In this document: positions 31,829-40,723 of the stretch, piece after piece | How positions within the stretch are numbered: position 1 is the stretch's first letter | Layout of the letters: the number at the start of each line of letters is the position of its first letter | Assembly (NCBI RefSeq): GCF_000330505.1 | Contig: NW_004443692.1 | Span: forward strand, 326,688-385,201 | Direction: 5' to 3' | Length of the DNA: 58,514 bases | From: Entamoeba invadens IP1 | Taxonomy: Eukaryota > Evosea > Mastigamoebida > Endamoebidae | Position numbers and translations under genes: made by a program | The notes under the pieces: model-generated | The model's input: the letters and a program-made list of their open reading frames with translations, nothing else | Databases searched by the model: none | What the model was told of the DNA's origin: nothing

Positions 31829-33072
31829 TGATTTTTGAGTTTGTTATTTTAGTTTGGTTTTTGCATTGTTTTTTAAAATGTTCCTTTTATGTTTTTCATT
31901 GTTATAATGATTTTATTGACTATTTTATGTTTTTATTGACAAAATACAGTCGACTTTACCAATAATTAAATTTATGGTTAAATGAACTAATGATTTATTT
32001 TTATGTAATAATGAATTTTTTTAAAAATTATTTACAAAACCACACAAAACTATTCTTCAAAAAACTCAACTTTATTTACTTTTAAACATTTACCATTATT
32101 TTAGATTGGTAAATAGTTTCAAGTATATGCAACGTGTCAAGAAAGCGTCTCTTTGAGCGTTGATGTAACTATAATTATAACAAAAAAACTATAAATTAAT
32201 AATAAATATTTATTCCTCATGCACGGAAAAAACTTGGTTTTTCCATATTGAACGCGCTGATAGAATCCCGTTTTCCACACTGCTATCGAATAATTAAAAA
32301 TGATTTAATTATATAATTAAATGTTGTATTATATATAATATAATCAATCCAGTATATATAATTAAAATAATAAAATTAGTTTTAGTTTAAAGATATCGGT
32401 TTAAAAAAATTATAATAAAGCTATAAAGTTTAGTTTAAATGAGTTGAAACTATTATTATTTAAAAAGTTAACTTTTTATTATATTATTTAAATATTTTTA
32501 AAGTTTAAATATAAATAATAAATTATTAAAATCATTAAAAAAATAACTTGAAAAAAAATCGACAGAATATGACTTTCTTTATTTAATTCTAAATTGTAAC
32601 TATACTTAAACAATAGTATATTAAAAATATAGTTAATAACTAAATTTTAATTTTGATTTCAGAACAAAAACCCTGAAATAGTAATAAAAAAAAGTGACAA
32701 AAAACAATTTATTTTTTAACACAAAACGAAATTTTAATTAAAATCAAAACACTGGTAACTGTCTTTTTGATTTTTTGTTTTTTTAATTATTATAAAAAAA
32801 ATTACATATGTTTTTAATTAATAGTTTAATTAATCATTGGGTTTAGTTTATTTATTATACCAAGAAAACCAAACTACTTTTTGTTTTGTGTCTCCTGATT
32901 TTTAATATCATATCATATTTATATAAATTTATATGTATTATAATTATATTATATTAAACTATATACTAATTGATACAATCACTATCAAAAAAACAAATGG
33001 GTGTCATAGCATTTTTATTAGAACATTTTATTTTTGCTTTTTATTTCAATATCTTTAAATAATAAATAATAA
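31829..33072. other. Very AT-rich intergenic region
   Basis: Long A and T runs and small palindromes; a slightly less AT-biased patch at 32130-32290 does not code in any frame I read. No repeat matched elsewhere in the window. Confidence 0.5.
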
Positions 33073-33372
33073 ATGAACAAATATCAAATTATAAAACAAT
33101 TAGAAACATTTTGTAGCCCACTTTTTCAAATTAAATTGTATCAGAATTTGATTGTATTTTTTTGGAATGAAGACGATTATAAATCATACTTTGGTTTTAA
33201 TTTATCTCAAGATATAACAAAGAGAGTGCGAGTTCTTGTCCAGTACATTAATATAACGACAGAAGATTGTTATTGTCTCGAAACCCTTTCGTTATTTTGG
33301 TATCAAGAAAGCGAAAAAAGGGGTTTAGAGTCTGAATTTAGACTTTGTAGCAAAGTGAATGGTATAATATAA
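33073..33372 (+). CDS. Orphan 99-aa protein
   Basis: ATG 33073 to TAA 33372, 99 residues. Composition is rich in Tyr, Phe and Cys, and it resembles part of a globular soluble protein. I recognise no family. Codon choice is AT-richer than in the conserved genes, which makes the call weaker. It ends 29 bases before the next gene on the same strand. That gap contains GAACTGAATTTCA, like a GAAC element plus initiator, which argues that the two are separate transcripts and not exons of one gene. Confidence 0.4.
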   Translation: MNKYQIIKQLETFCSPLFQIKLYQNLIVFFWNEDDYKSYFGFNLSQDITKRVRVLVQYINITTEDCYCLETLSLFWYQESEKRGLESEFRLCSKVNGII

Positions 33373-33373
33373 A

Positions 33374-33386
33374 GAACTGAATTTCA
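33374..33386 (+). promoter_or_regulatory. GAAC-like plus initiator-like motif
   Basis: GAACTGAATTTCA sits 15 bases before the ATG at 33402. It combines a GAACT core and an AATTTCA stretch near the Entamoeba initiator consensus AAAAATTCA. Resemblance only. Confidence 0.35.
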
Positions 33387-33401
33387 ACACTATATGATTA
33401 T

Positions 33402-34313
33402 ATGCCTTCTCTCCACGTCTTTTCTAATTTTTTGAGGTTCTTCAATAAAGACTCGAACAATCACTCAAAAAATTTAACTGACGATGAAATGCTATATAAA
33501 AATATTTTAAGTAAATTCCACGTCAAACTCTCTGTTCAAAAAACGTTCAAGTTGCTTGAAGTAGTGTTTGATGTACTAACAAGTGAAAAAGGACCATTGT
33601 TTGTAAAGTACTTAAAACACAACCAAACTAGTATTCATCAAATAAGGTATTGTATCAAGAATTCATATGTCACATTAATACTGTGTGACTATTTTGAAGC
33701 GTATTGTGACATCTTAAGTCACTTTGAAAGTGCTAATCACTATGTAAATTGCTTGCAATGTGATGCAACCCAAATTGAATATTTGAACCTTCTTATTCAA
33801 TCATGGAAAGTACTCTCAAGACTCGACTTCGATTTGTCATGTGGAAGGTATGAATGTACTTTGATTCAAAAAATATTCTACGAGCAATGTACAGTCTATT
33901 GCAAGACTCTAGACTCCTGGACTAAACTCATTGGAAATCTTCCTTTACTCGAGTTCAACCAAATTGATACATTGAGACGTTCAATGAAAGAAATAGATGT
34001 GTTACGAATTGACTTCTTCAGAATACTTAAATCAAAGTTGATCACTAAATACTTCGGAACAGTACCGAGACAAGTCTACATCCAATTCACTACACTTAAC
34101 TGTCTCTTAAGAGAAAAGAGCGACAGACTCATCATCAACAAGTCAACTAAAAAAATTGACTCCGATATAAAAAAGTTTAACGATCAAATTCAGAGCGATC
34201 ACTGTTCAAACATCAACAAGATGATCACGTTCGTTTCATTTAGATACAACAATGTTTACTCAAGATTCGTTGTTGTACCAGAAGATGAGTTCAATTGTAA
34301 TAGTATGTATTAA
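33402..34313 (+). CDS. Orphan 303-aa protein
   Basis: An intact frame from ATG 33402 to TAA 34313. The protein is mostly helical, with ten or more cysteines spread singly (for example YCIKNSYVTLILCDYFEAYC and NCLQCDATQ), and no signal peptide or membrane segment. The basic C-terminal third (STKKIDSDIKKF) precedes a short beta-like end. I recognise no domain. The long clean frame in AT-rich DNA makes a real gene likely. With the 99-residue frame just upstream it may form a lineage-specific pair. Confidence 0.65.
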   Translation: MPSLHVFSNFLRFFNKDSNNHSKNLTDDEMLYKNILSKFHVKLSVQKTFKLLEVVFDVLTSEKGPLFVKYLKHNQTSIHQIRYCIKNSYVTLILCDYFEAYCDILSHFESANHYVNCLQCDATQIEYLNLLIQSWKVLSRLDFDLSCGRYECTLIQKIFYEQCTVYCKTLDSWTKLIGNLPLLEFNQIDTLRRSMKEIDVLRIDFFRILKSKLITKYFGTVPRQVYIQFTTLNCLLREKSDRLIINKSTKKIDSDIKKFNDQIQSDHCSNINKMITFVSFRYNNVYSRFVVVPEDEFNCNSMY

Positions 34314-34581
34314 TTAATTAATCTATTAATCTTGTGCCATGAATTTAATATTTGTATAATAATTAAAAATTATAAAAAACTTTTTACTCTTATTTTTTTG
34401 ATAATAAAAAGTTTTATAACAAAAAATCTATAAAATTATTATATTTTTTTGTACAATAGAATTGGATTTTTATAATAAAAAAATTATAATAAAAAACCAT
34501 AATATATAGCGTTTGGTATTAGAATTAAAAATGTTTAATATCTCGTTTTGTAAAACTAAAAACAAAACAATAAAATGTTTT

Positions 34582-34967
34582 TCACTCATTTTTCGCCTTT
34601 TTAGATTTCTTTTGTTGAGTACCGACGGGTTGCCACTGAAGATAATGTGCCGTCATATACGGCATCGGTAATGCGAACGCTACCAACAGAAATGCAAGTC
34701 CTATCCCATCAATGTAGAGCATCACAAACACGTCTTGGAACACCAACCCAACGATAAACGCAAAAATCTACTCGTTAATTTAAAATTATATTTTATAGTT
34801 TTCCAAACTATTTTTTTTGTTTCACAATTTGTGACCCGCTCATCAATAAATCGAGAAAATTGCGTCTAACAAACAGTCATTAGAGGTACAATCCAGTTGG
34901 TAGCTCTGTCCAAAATTTTTTGTCCCTCGAAGTCGATTGGTGGAATGCTGAATTGTATCATGTTCAT
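34582..34967 (-). CDS. SPCS1: Signal peptidase complex subunit SPC12 (SPCS1), two exons
   Basis: Exon 1 is 34967-34875 (31 codons) and exon 2 is 34767-34582; the 107-base intron starts GTTTGT and ends AGTAG and joins in phase 0. The 92-residue product reads PPIDFEGQKILDRATNW at the start, matching the conserved MDYKGQKLAEQ region of SPC12. Two membrane helices follow, with a short loop between them. YLQWQPV corresponds to LKWLPV, and a Lys-rich cytosolic tail ends KAKNE. SPC12 is a non-catalytic ER membrane subunit of signal peptidase that shields membrane proteins from cleavage. Length and topology are normal. Each exon is too short to stand out alone, so the gene is easily missed. Confidence 0.9.
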
Positions 34968-35118
34968 GTCCGATCTTACAATTCAAGATCTATCCCATTT
35001 TTTTCAAAGAGATGAAAAACATATTTAATAACAAATTTAATAACATTATTAATAACATATTTACAATATCAAAAAAGAAAAACAATTTAAAAAACAAAAT
35101 ACGACAAAGCTTTGAAAA

Positions 35119-36156
35119 TTACGAGAAGAAATCTGGTACGGCTCTTGGAAGTTCGTCTCTAAGTGGCTTCCAGTCAGGTGGCATAGCAGACACGGGTGGA
35201 GCGCAAAATTGGTGTTCCTTAATAGACCCATCGACGTCGACCTCGAGGAAGCAACCCAAGTTATTAAACTCTCCGACGAAATTAGCCGCGCTCCATATTG
35301 TCATCATCTTTTGGTTATCTGAGACTATTTGTCCGAGTGGTTGTAGTGAGTTTGTATTGATAACTTTCTGATATTGTTTTCCTTGAGCGTTTGTATTGTT
35401 TTTTAAGAACGTTTCGACGTCAGCTTCGGAGAAAGTGGTTTTGTCGGTGCGTTCGAACCATTTGAAGTACTTCAAGTACTTCTCTTCTCTCGACTGAGTG
35501 ATTAAAAAGTAAGTCAACATGTCCGTTTGTTTCATGTTTTTAACTCTTGGGAAGACTTGAATATTAGATACAGTCAGATTGGGTAATACCCCGCCGTGTG
35601 TACAGAAGTATTGTCCTTGGACATCTGCGGCTAATGGTAAGTAGTTAAAAGTGTCGACTATCATCTTGTAGACGTGGTCATTCCCATACTTCCTATAACA
35701 CTCAGAATGAAAGCCGCCAACTTCACTAAACATTTGGATCTCATTCATCCCTCGAAGAAGAGTCAAACGATTCGGATGAAGAACTTTGTAACACATCAGC
35801 ATCACGTAGAGCTCTAACCCATATTGCCCAAAATTAACATAATCACCAAGAAACAGATAATTCGAATAAGGTACCTTCCCAGCTATGTTAAATATATTTT
35901 GAAGGTCGTGGAGTTGTCTGTCTGTAAGTTTGTTACAACGGAAAAAAATGCTTTGAGTAATGGTTTATATATAGTTTAAGTATACAACAAACCCATTTAA
36001 ACACCCGACAATCGTGACGGGGCCAGTAATGGGAACAACATTTTGCTCACGAGTATAACAAAGCGTAAACTGTCGACACACTTCTTTTACTACATCCTCG
36101 TGAAGAACTTCAAGGTCATTCAGTTTCAATATACACTCCTCCAAATTCGTCGCCAT
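35119..36156 (-). CDS. PP2A-like PPP-family pseudophosphatase, two exons
   Basis: Exon 1 is 36156-35993 and exon 2 is 35917-35119; the 75-base intron starts GTTTGT and ends ACAG, joining in phase 2 to give 320 residues. The fold is that of PP2A/PP4/PP6: GQLHDLQNIFNIAGKVPYSN, NYLFLGDYV, LTLLRG, KYGNDHVYKMIVDTFNYLPL and YFCTHGG follow the family in order and spacing. The catalytic motifs are largely lost. GDVHG reads GCLNG, GDYVDRG reads GDYVNFG, RGNHE reads RGMNE, the RAHQ histidine region reads VSDNQ or NTNS, and SAPNY reads SAANF. Only the GDY aspartate and the CxHGG histidine of the metal site remain. Loss of so many ligands with an intact frame implies a selected non-enzymatic role, for example competing for PP2A scaffold or regulatory subunits (inference). 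It ends DFFS where PP2A ends DYFL. Confidence 0.88.
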
Positions 36157-36443
36157 CTCGTTTTTCAATTTTTGAGTTCTGTTTCTTTTTAAGTTGGGAT
36201 TCCCAGAAAATGTTTTTGTTTTGGTTTTTATTTGAATTGATGGATTATTATATTAATTATTAAAAATATATTATATAATGTATTAAAAATAATAAATTAA
36301 TTTTCTTTCCCTTTTTAAAATATTTATGGTATTGTAATAATTTTAATAATAATTATTATATATTATATTATTAATTATTATTTTATGGTTTTCAATAAAT
36401 AATATTATTATTATATTACTATTAACAGTTATTATAAATTAAT

Positions 36444-36543
36444 NNNNNNNNNNNNNNNNNNNNNNNNNNNNNNNNNNNNNNNNNNNNNNNNNNNNNNNNN
36501 NNNNNNNNNNNNNNNNNNNNNNNNNNNNNNNNNNNNNNNNNNN
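36444..36543. other. Assembly gap (100 N)
   Basis: Exactly 100 N. The first bases after it (36544-36557) are a perfect palindrome, TTGAGTGCACTCAA, suggesting that a hairpin stopped sequencing. Confidence 0.98.
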
Positions 36544-36802
36544 TTGAGTGCACTCAAAAGTCGCCGACTTATAAACAAACTACAAAACTATTGATATTAA
36601 TTCGTATTACTATAATTTTTAAAATATCAAATATGCACAATTCTATCAAAAGTTGTTATAATTCTTATAATAACAATTAGAATTTTATAATTTGAAAACA
36701 CTTTTGAATACATAATAAACAACAGTTTATTTTAAAATATCATTAAAATCAAAAAATTTAAATTTTAAAATAAGATCACCACAATAACAAAATTGCCGTT
36801 CT

Positions 36803-38724
36803 TCAAAAATCAATTTCATCGTTAATTTCATTCATTAAACTTTCTGAAAAAATGATTTCATACACTTCTCCACATGGAAAAGGTCTCAGTAATGATGTGG
36901 CATCATCAACCAACTCATTTGTAGTTGAAGAATGTGGTTCAGTTGGAATAACTATTTGTTGAATTGCTCTTGAAGAATTTCCAACACCCAGAAATTCGTT
37001 TATTGAATTGTATTGTCTTAAATTGTTTTAGTTGTGAACTAGTTTTGCTCTATGATACTCTCCACTCAATTTTGACACAATTTCTCCAGCAATTCGTGGG
37101 AGTTGAATTGGGGTTGTTCCAACAGGGGTAGAATAATCTCCATCTGCCATTCTTTTGAAGAGATAAAAAGGAAACTTTCTTAATGGCTTTTTTGATATGT
37201 GGTAATTACAAAGTGAATGAGTAATATTGATCAGAGACTCATAATCTCTTTTTAGTAGCCCGTATTTGTTTTTCATCAACTTAAATAATATTATCAATCG
37301 ACCAAAATGATTTTCAACAAGAATACTGACACTTGAGTGAACTGCATTGTACGCTTTAATAAGTGAATTGTCTACCTTTGTTAATAACATCATTGATTCA
37401 CATTCAATTGTGCCCCGCTCACATTCAAAATGGTTCGAATCAATAATAAACTCAACATTCGAAACTTCGAGCACGCCCAAGATTTGATATGTTGAGTTTG
37501 AAACATCCTCAAAATTTGTTTCAAAAGTTGTAGTGCAACACACCCTACATTTGGCATCTCTTTCTGTCACGTCAACTTGTCTGAACAATGTGTATAGTTC
37601 TATTTCCTGCACTGTTTCCGTATCAAAGTGAACTATTTCGACAACAGAACCACTTACACCTCCTTTAAATACACCGTTTTTTAAAGTTCCTTCGAAGTTT
37701 CCTCTAATTCTCAATCTATGTTCAGAACCATTCATCATTAGACTCATATTGATCAAGTAATCTTCTGTTAATACAATCTGTTCGTTTTTTCCAGTTTTGG
37801 GATAAGGTATCAAAGTTTGTCCGACTCCTCTGTATCCACTATCTGCAAGTACCCATTCATTTTCCAAAACAAAACTGGGATCCCAATTACACTTGTAGAC
37901 AGTTTAATCGTTTGTTGCGCATTGTTGAGTATTTGACACTTTAACAGCCATTCCATCACAGTTAACATAAACTTCTGTTTTGAGCCCACTACAGTGATGT
38001 TTAAATGTAAAATATCTACCATCCTTTACTTTGCGTTCATTTTCTGATGTTTTTAGTCGTGTTGAAATCATTTGGTCTCTTCCATCAAAGATGTAAAATG
38101 AATGTTCAAGTTGAGGAATAAACCTTAAATAATCTTGACTTCTGCCTGTTGCCAAATTTACACGAAGTTTTTGAGGAATACAATTTAAACTTTCAATAAA
38201 AATCCTTTTCATTTTTACTGCAAAAAGTAAATATGATCTTTCTAAATTTCTCGAAATAAAACTAATTTTTGAATTTTTACAAATCTGTTTTTCTTCTGAA
38301 ATGTTGCTTCTTTTTTCTATAATCAAATATATCATATAATGTTTGTAATCAAATGCGTGTTTGAGAAATGTAAGTAGCAATAAAAATAATTCTTTTGAAT
38401 CAAAATTTGATTTTCGTTTACTGAAAGTATATTTAAATCAATTCGTTGTTTAACATATTTTCTGTTTACAGCGTCCCATCTTCCATTGTATAGTATTATA
38501 TCGAAAATATCGTCAAATTCATCATTTGTGAATCCTGTTAAATCAACAATTGTTGATGATGTACGTTTTAAAAACACTTTTATTGGATAATTTAAACGTT
38601 TTTCATTGGAAGTGGGTTTTGTTGGGTATGTGGATTCTATTGTTATTTCTGCGTTATAATCAATTTCATTTTCACTTCGACGACGCTGTCTTGTGATATT
38701 CTTCAAATTCTTCCTAGTTGACAA
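36803..38724 (-). pseudogene. DDE_Tnp_4-type (Harbinger) transposase, interrupted
   Basis: The N-terminal part (38724 to about 38390) has LTGFTNDEFDDIFDII, the usual Harbinger helix, then a frameshift. The frame 38380-36803 then runs on, broken by in-frame TAA codons at 37906-37904 and 37030-37028. It contains KHHCSGLKTEVYVNCDG around the first Asp, LADSGYRG around the second, and VENHFGRLIILFKLMKNKYG followed by NITHSLCNYHI at the end, the VERxFGRLK...CxLHN region. The order and spacing fit DDE superfamily 4. After the second TAA about 75 more in-frame codons follow, ending at 36803. Few lesions suggest recent inactivation, or loss only by single bases. Confidence 0.7.
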
Positions 38725-38773
38725 TTAATGATCTTTGCAATGCAATTAAAGTGTTGTTACGTGATGGTTGTTT

Positions 38774-39259
38774 CTAAGTTTCGACCATGGTCAAAAGTGG
38801 TTGAGGATGTTCAGTTGTTTGGTATGTTGTTTGTGTAGCTTCATTGTATTGTGAATTGTGTATCGAATTATCAGGGTTAATGTTATGAATGTTTTGAATA
38901 TTCTGGTGTTGAAATGTTTGTTGTATGTGAAGGGTCTGTGGAATTAAATTGACACTCTGTTGACTTTGTGCAATATGTGTTGATTGGCTGTTATTTAGAG
39001 AGTTAGTTAAAGACCGTTGTGTCAACTGATTAACTTCACTTTGTGTTGTTTGTAATATCAGTTGATTTGTAGTAATTTGTTGTATAGATACTTCCTCCAT
39101 ATATTGAGTTGATTTGACCTTTCTTTTTATTTTCTTTTTGTTATTTCTTGTTCCTTTCTTTATCGTTCGTTTGAGTGGTGGGTGATTCGTGTGTATATTA
39201 GATTCTTGATTGACACGAGAAGAAAACGTGTGTAGAAAACGTAGAGGTGTGGTGCTCAT
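38774..39259 (-). CDS. Gln/Asn-rich protein, probable accessory ORF of the element
   Basis: ATG 39259 to the stop at 38774, 161 residues. A basic patch (RTIKKGTRNNKKKIKRKVK, residues about 29-48) precedes a region dominated by Gln, Asn, Thr, Ser, His and Ile. No domain is recognised. Its position within the hairpin-bounded element, upstream of and on the same strand as the transposase, suggests it is part of the element. Harbinger elements commonly carry a second DNA-binding protein, but no Myb/SANT pattern is visible here. It could alternatively be the disordered N-terminal region of the transposase after a frameshift. Confidence 0.45.
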   Translation of the reverse strand: MSTTPLRFLHTFSSRVNQESNIHTNHPPLKRTIKKGTRNNKKKIKRKVKSTQYMEEVSIQQITTNQLILQTTQSEVNQLTQRSLTNSLNNSQSTHIAQSQQSVNLIPQTLHIQQTFQHQNIQNIHNINPDNSIHNSQYNEATQTTYQTTEHPQPLLTMVET

Positions 39260-39520
39260 GTAATTGTAAGATTATTTTTGAGTTTCATTTTAATCTCAAG
39301 TTTGTTTTTTGTGGCAAAATGAATTTTTACTTATTTACTTTTTGCCTTTTGTTTCTTTTTCTCACAAAATCACCATTATTATTCATCAATTTTTATTTTA
39401 TTTTTTATTTTTTTTATAGTTATTTTAAATAATTATTTAATGTTTTTAAAATAGTTTTAATATTAATTAATTTATCTTTTTTATAAGTAAATTTTATTGT
39501 ATTTAAATTATAAATATAGG

Positions 39521-39581
39521 TCAGCGACTTTTGAAATGACTAAAAAGTCGGAGACTTTTTAGGAAACTCAAAAGTCGCCGA
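39521..39581. repeat. Nested hairpin at the element terminus
   Basis: A 61-base inverted repeat: TCAGCGACTTTTGAAATGA and AAACTCAAAAGTCGCCGA surround a perfect inner stem of CTAAAAAGTC, loop GGA, GACTTTTTAG (39539-39561). Confidence 0.85.
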
Positions 39582-39594
39582 ACAGCTATGATTA

Positions 39595-40269
39595 AAGTGA
39601 CTTCCCAAGGTGTGCAAGTTAAGGTATAGTTCATTTATAATTTTTTTATTAAAAAAATAGAATTATTAATTTTTTGAAATTTTGAAAAAAAAGATTATTT
39701 TTAGTTTAATTATTAATTATAATTTTGAAGTTATTACTAAACTATACTTTAACTTGCACACCTTGTGACGTTGCAATTTTTAACTTCCACACTTCGAATA
39801 CAATTAATTAAGCAACAATTTCGGGAAAGCGACCCAATGGAAATTATCGAAGGACCAGTTCTGGACAACAGTACACATCGATTTGAGACAATGAACTGCA
39901 CCTTTTAAACAGACTATTTGTTATTGTTTGCTATAAAACGGCACAGAGAAAAATATAATGTTTATCACATTTCTTTTTGTCGCTTTAAATCACGATGACA
40001 CAAGAGACATCGACATTTATTCACGTTCTTGAAACAAAACAGTTTTTACATTAAACACATAAACAAACCATTACCCAATTTTTATAATTTGATTTGCTTT
40101 TTGTAGTTTATTAATTCAAGCACCAAAGGGTTGTGTGTTTTTTGAAACAATTTGGAAACGAATAACATTTTTTAAATAAAATGTTTTTGAACTGAAATTT
40201 AGTCTTGCACGCCCTTTCCCTGTAAAAAAGACTAAAAATTTTAACTTGCACACCTTGGGGAAGTCACTT
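39595..40269. mobile_element. 675-bp TA-flanked non-autonomous element, nested
   Basis: Terminal inverted repeats begin AAGTGACTTCCC and contain AAGGTGTGCAAGTTAA (39595-39622 and inverse 40241-40269), differing by one inserted C. TA flanks both ends (39593-39594 and 40270-40271), as for Tc1/mariner elements. A second inverse copy of the inner repeat part, AACTATACTTTAACTTGC with CACACCTT, ends at about 39766. This makes an inner element of some 160 bases (about 39606-39766) nested at the left end. The rest of the interior (39770-40240) has a less AT-biased patch, 39800-39920, but no open frame. Confidence 0.8.
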
Positions 40270-40271
40270 TA

Positions 40272-40723
40272 TATAAATATTTTTTTTTATTAAATGTTAT
40301 TGAAAATAAAAGTTATTAAAAAAAATAACTACACATAAATTGTTAATTTCTTTAAAAATCCTTTAACAAAATTGATTGAAGTGTCTCTAAATACTTTATT
40401 TTGCTTTTTAATATCATTATTTTCATCATTATTATAATAACTATTAATTAATTACTTTTTACTATAATAGAACCTAATCAATTTTAAGTATCTTTGAATT
40501 CAAATTCATTTATTTTATCAATAACCACTTCATCGAAAATGCCACAATATAATTAAACATCACATCTTTGTGTTAGAATTTATAAACAATCGAATATACT
40601 TTTAAATAGCACCAGAATTAGTTACAGGTATTTTACTGAAGTCCACATTCCGCATTCGAAAACACAGATAATAGGACTTAATGGTATAACAAGTTCATTT
40701 AAAACTTAAAAATTGATATATTA
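40272..40723. other. AT-rich intergenic region
   Basis: No gene or repeat seen; upstream region of the phospholipase gene. Confidence 0.5.

Larger units (their letters stand above)
36544..39581 (-). mobile_element. PIF/Harbinger-like element with hairpin termini
   Basis: The right end (39521-39581) is a nested hairpin containing TCAGCGACTTTTGA and CTCAAAAGTCGCCGA. The left end shows CTCAAAAGTCGCCGAC at 36553-36568 before vanishing into the gap. Between them lie a transposase (36803-38724) and a Gln/Asn-rich frame (38774-39259), both on the minus strand. Target duplication cannot be checked because the left boundary is inside the gap. Confidence 0.65.
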
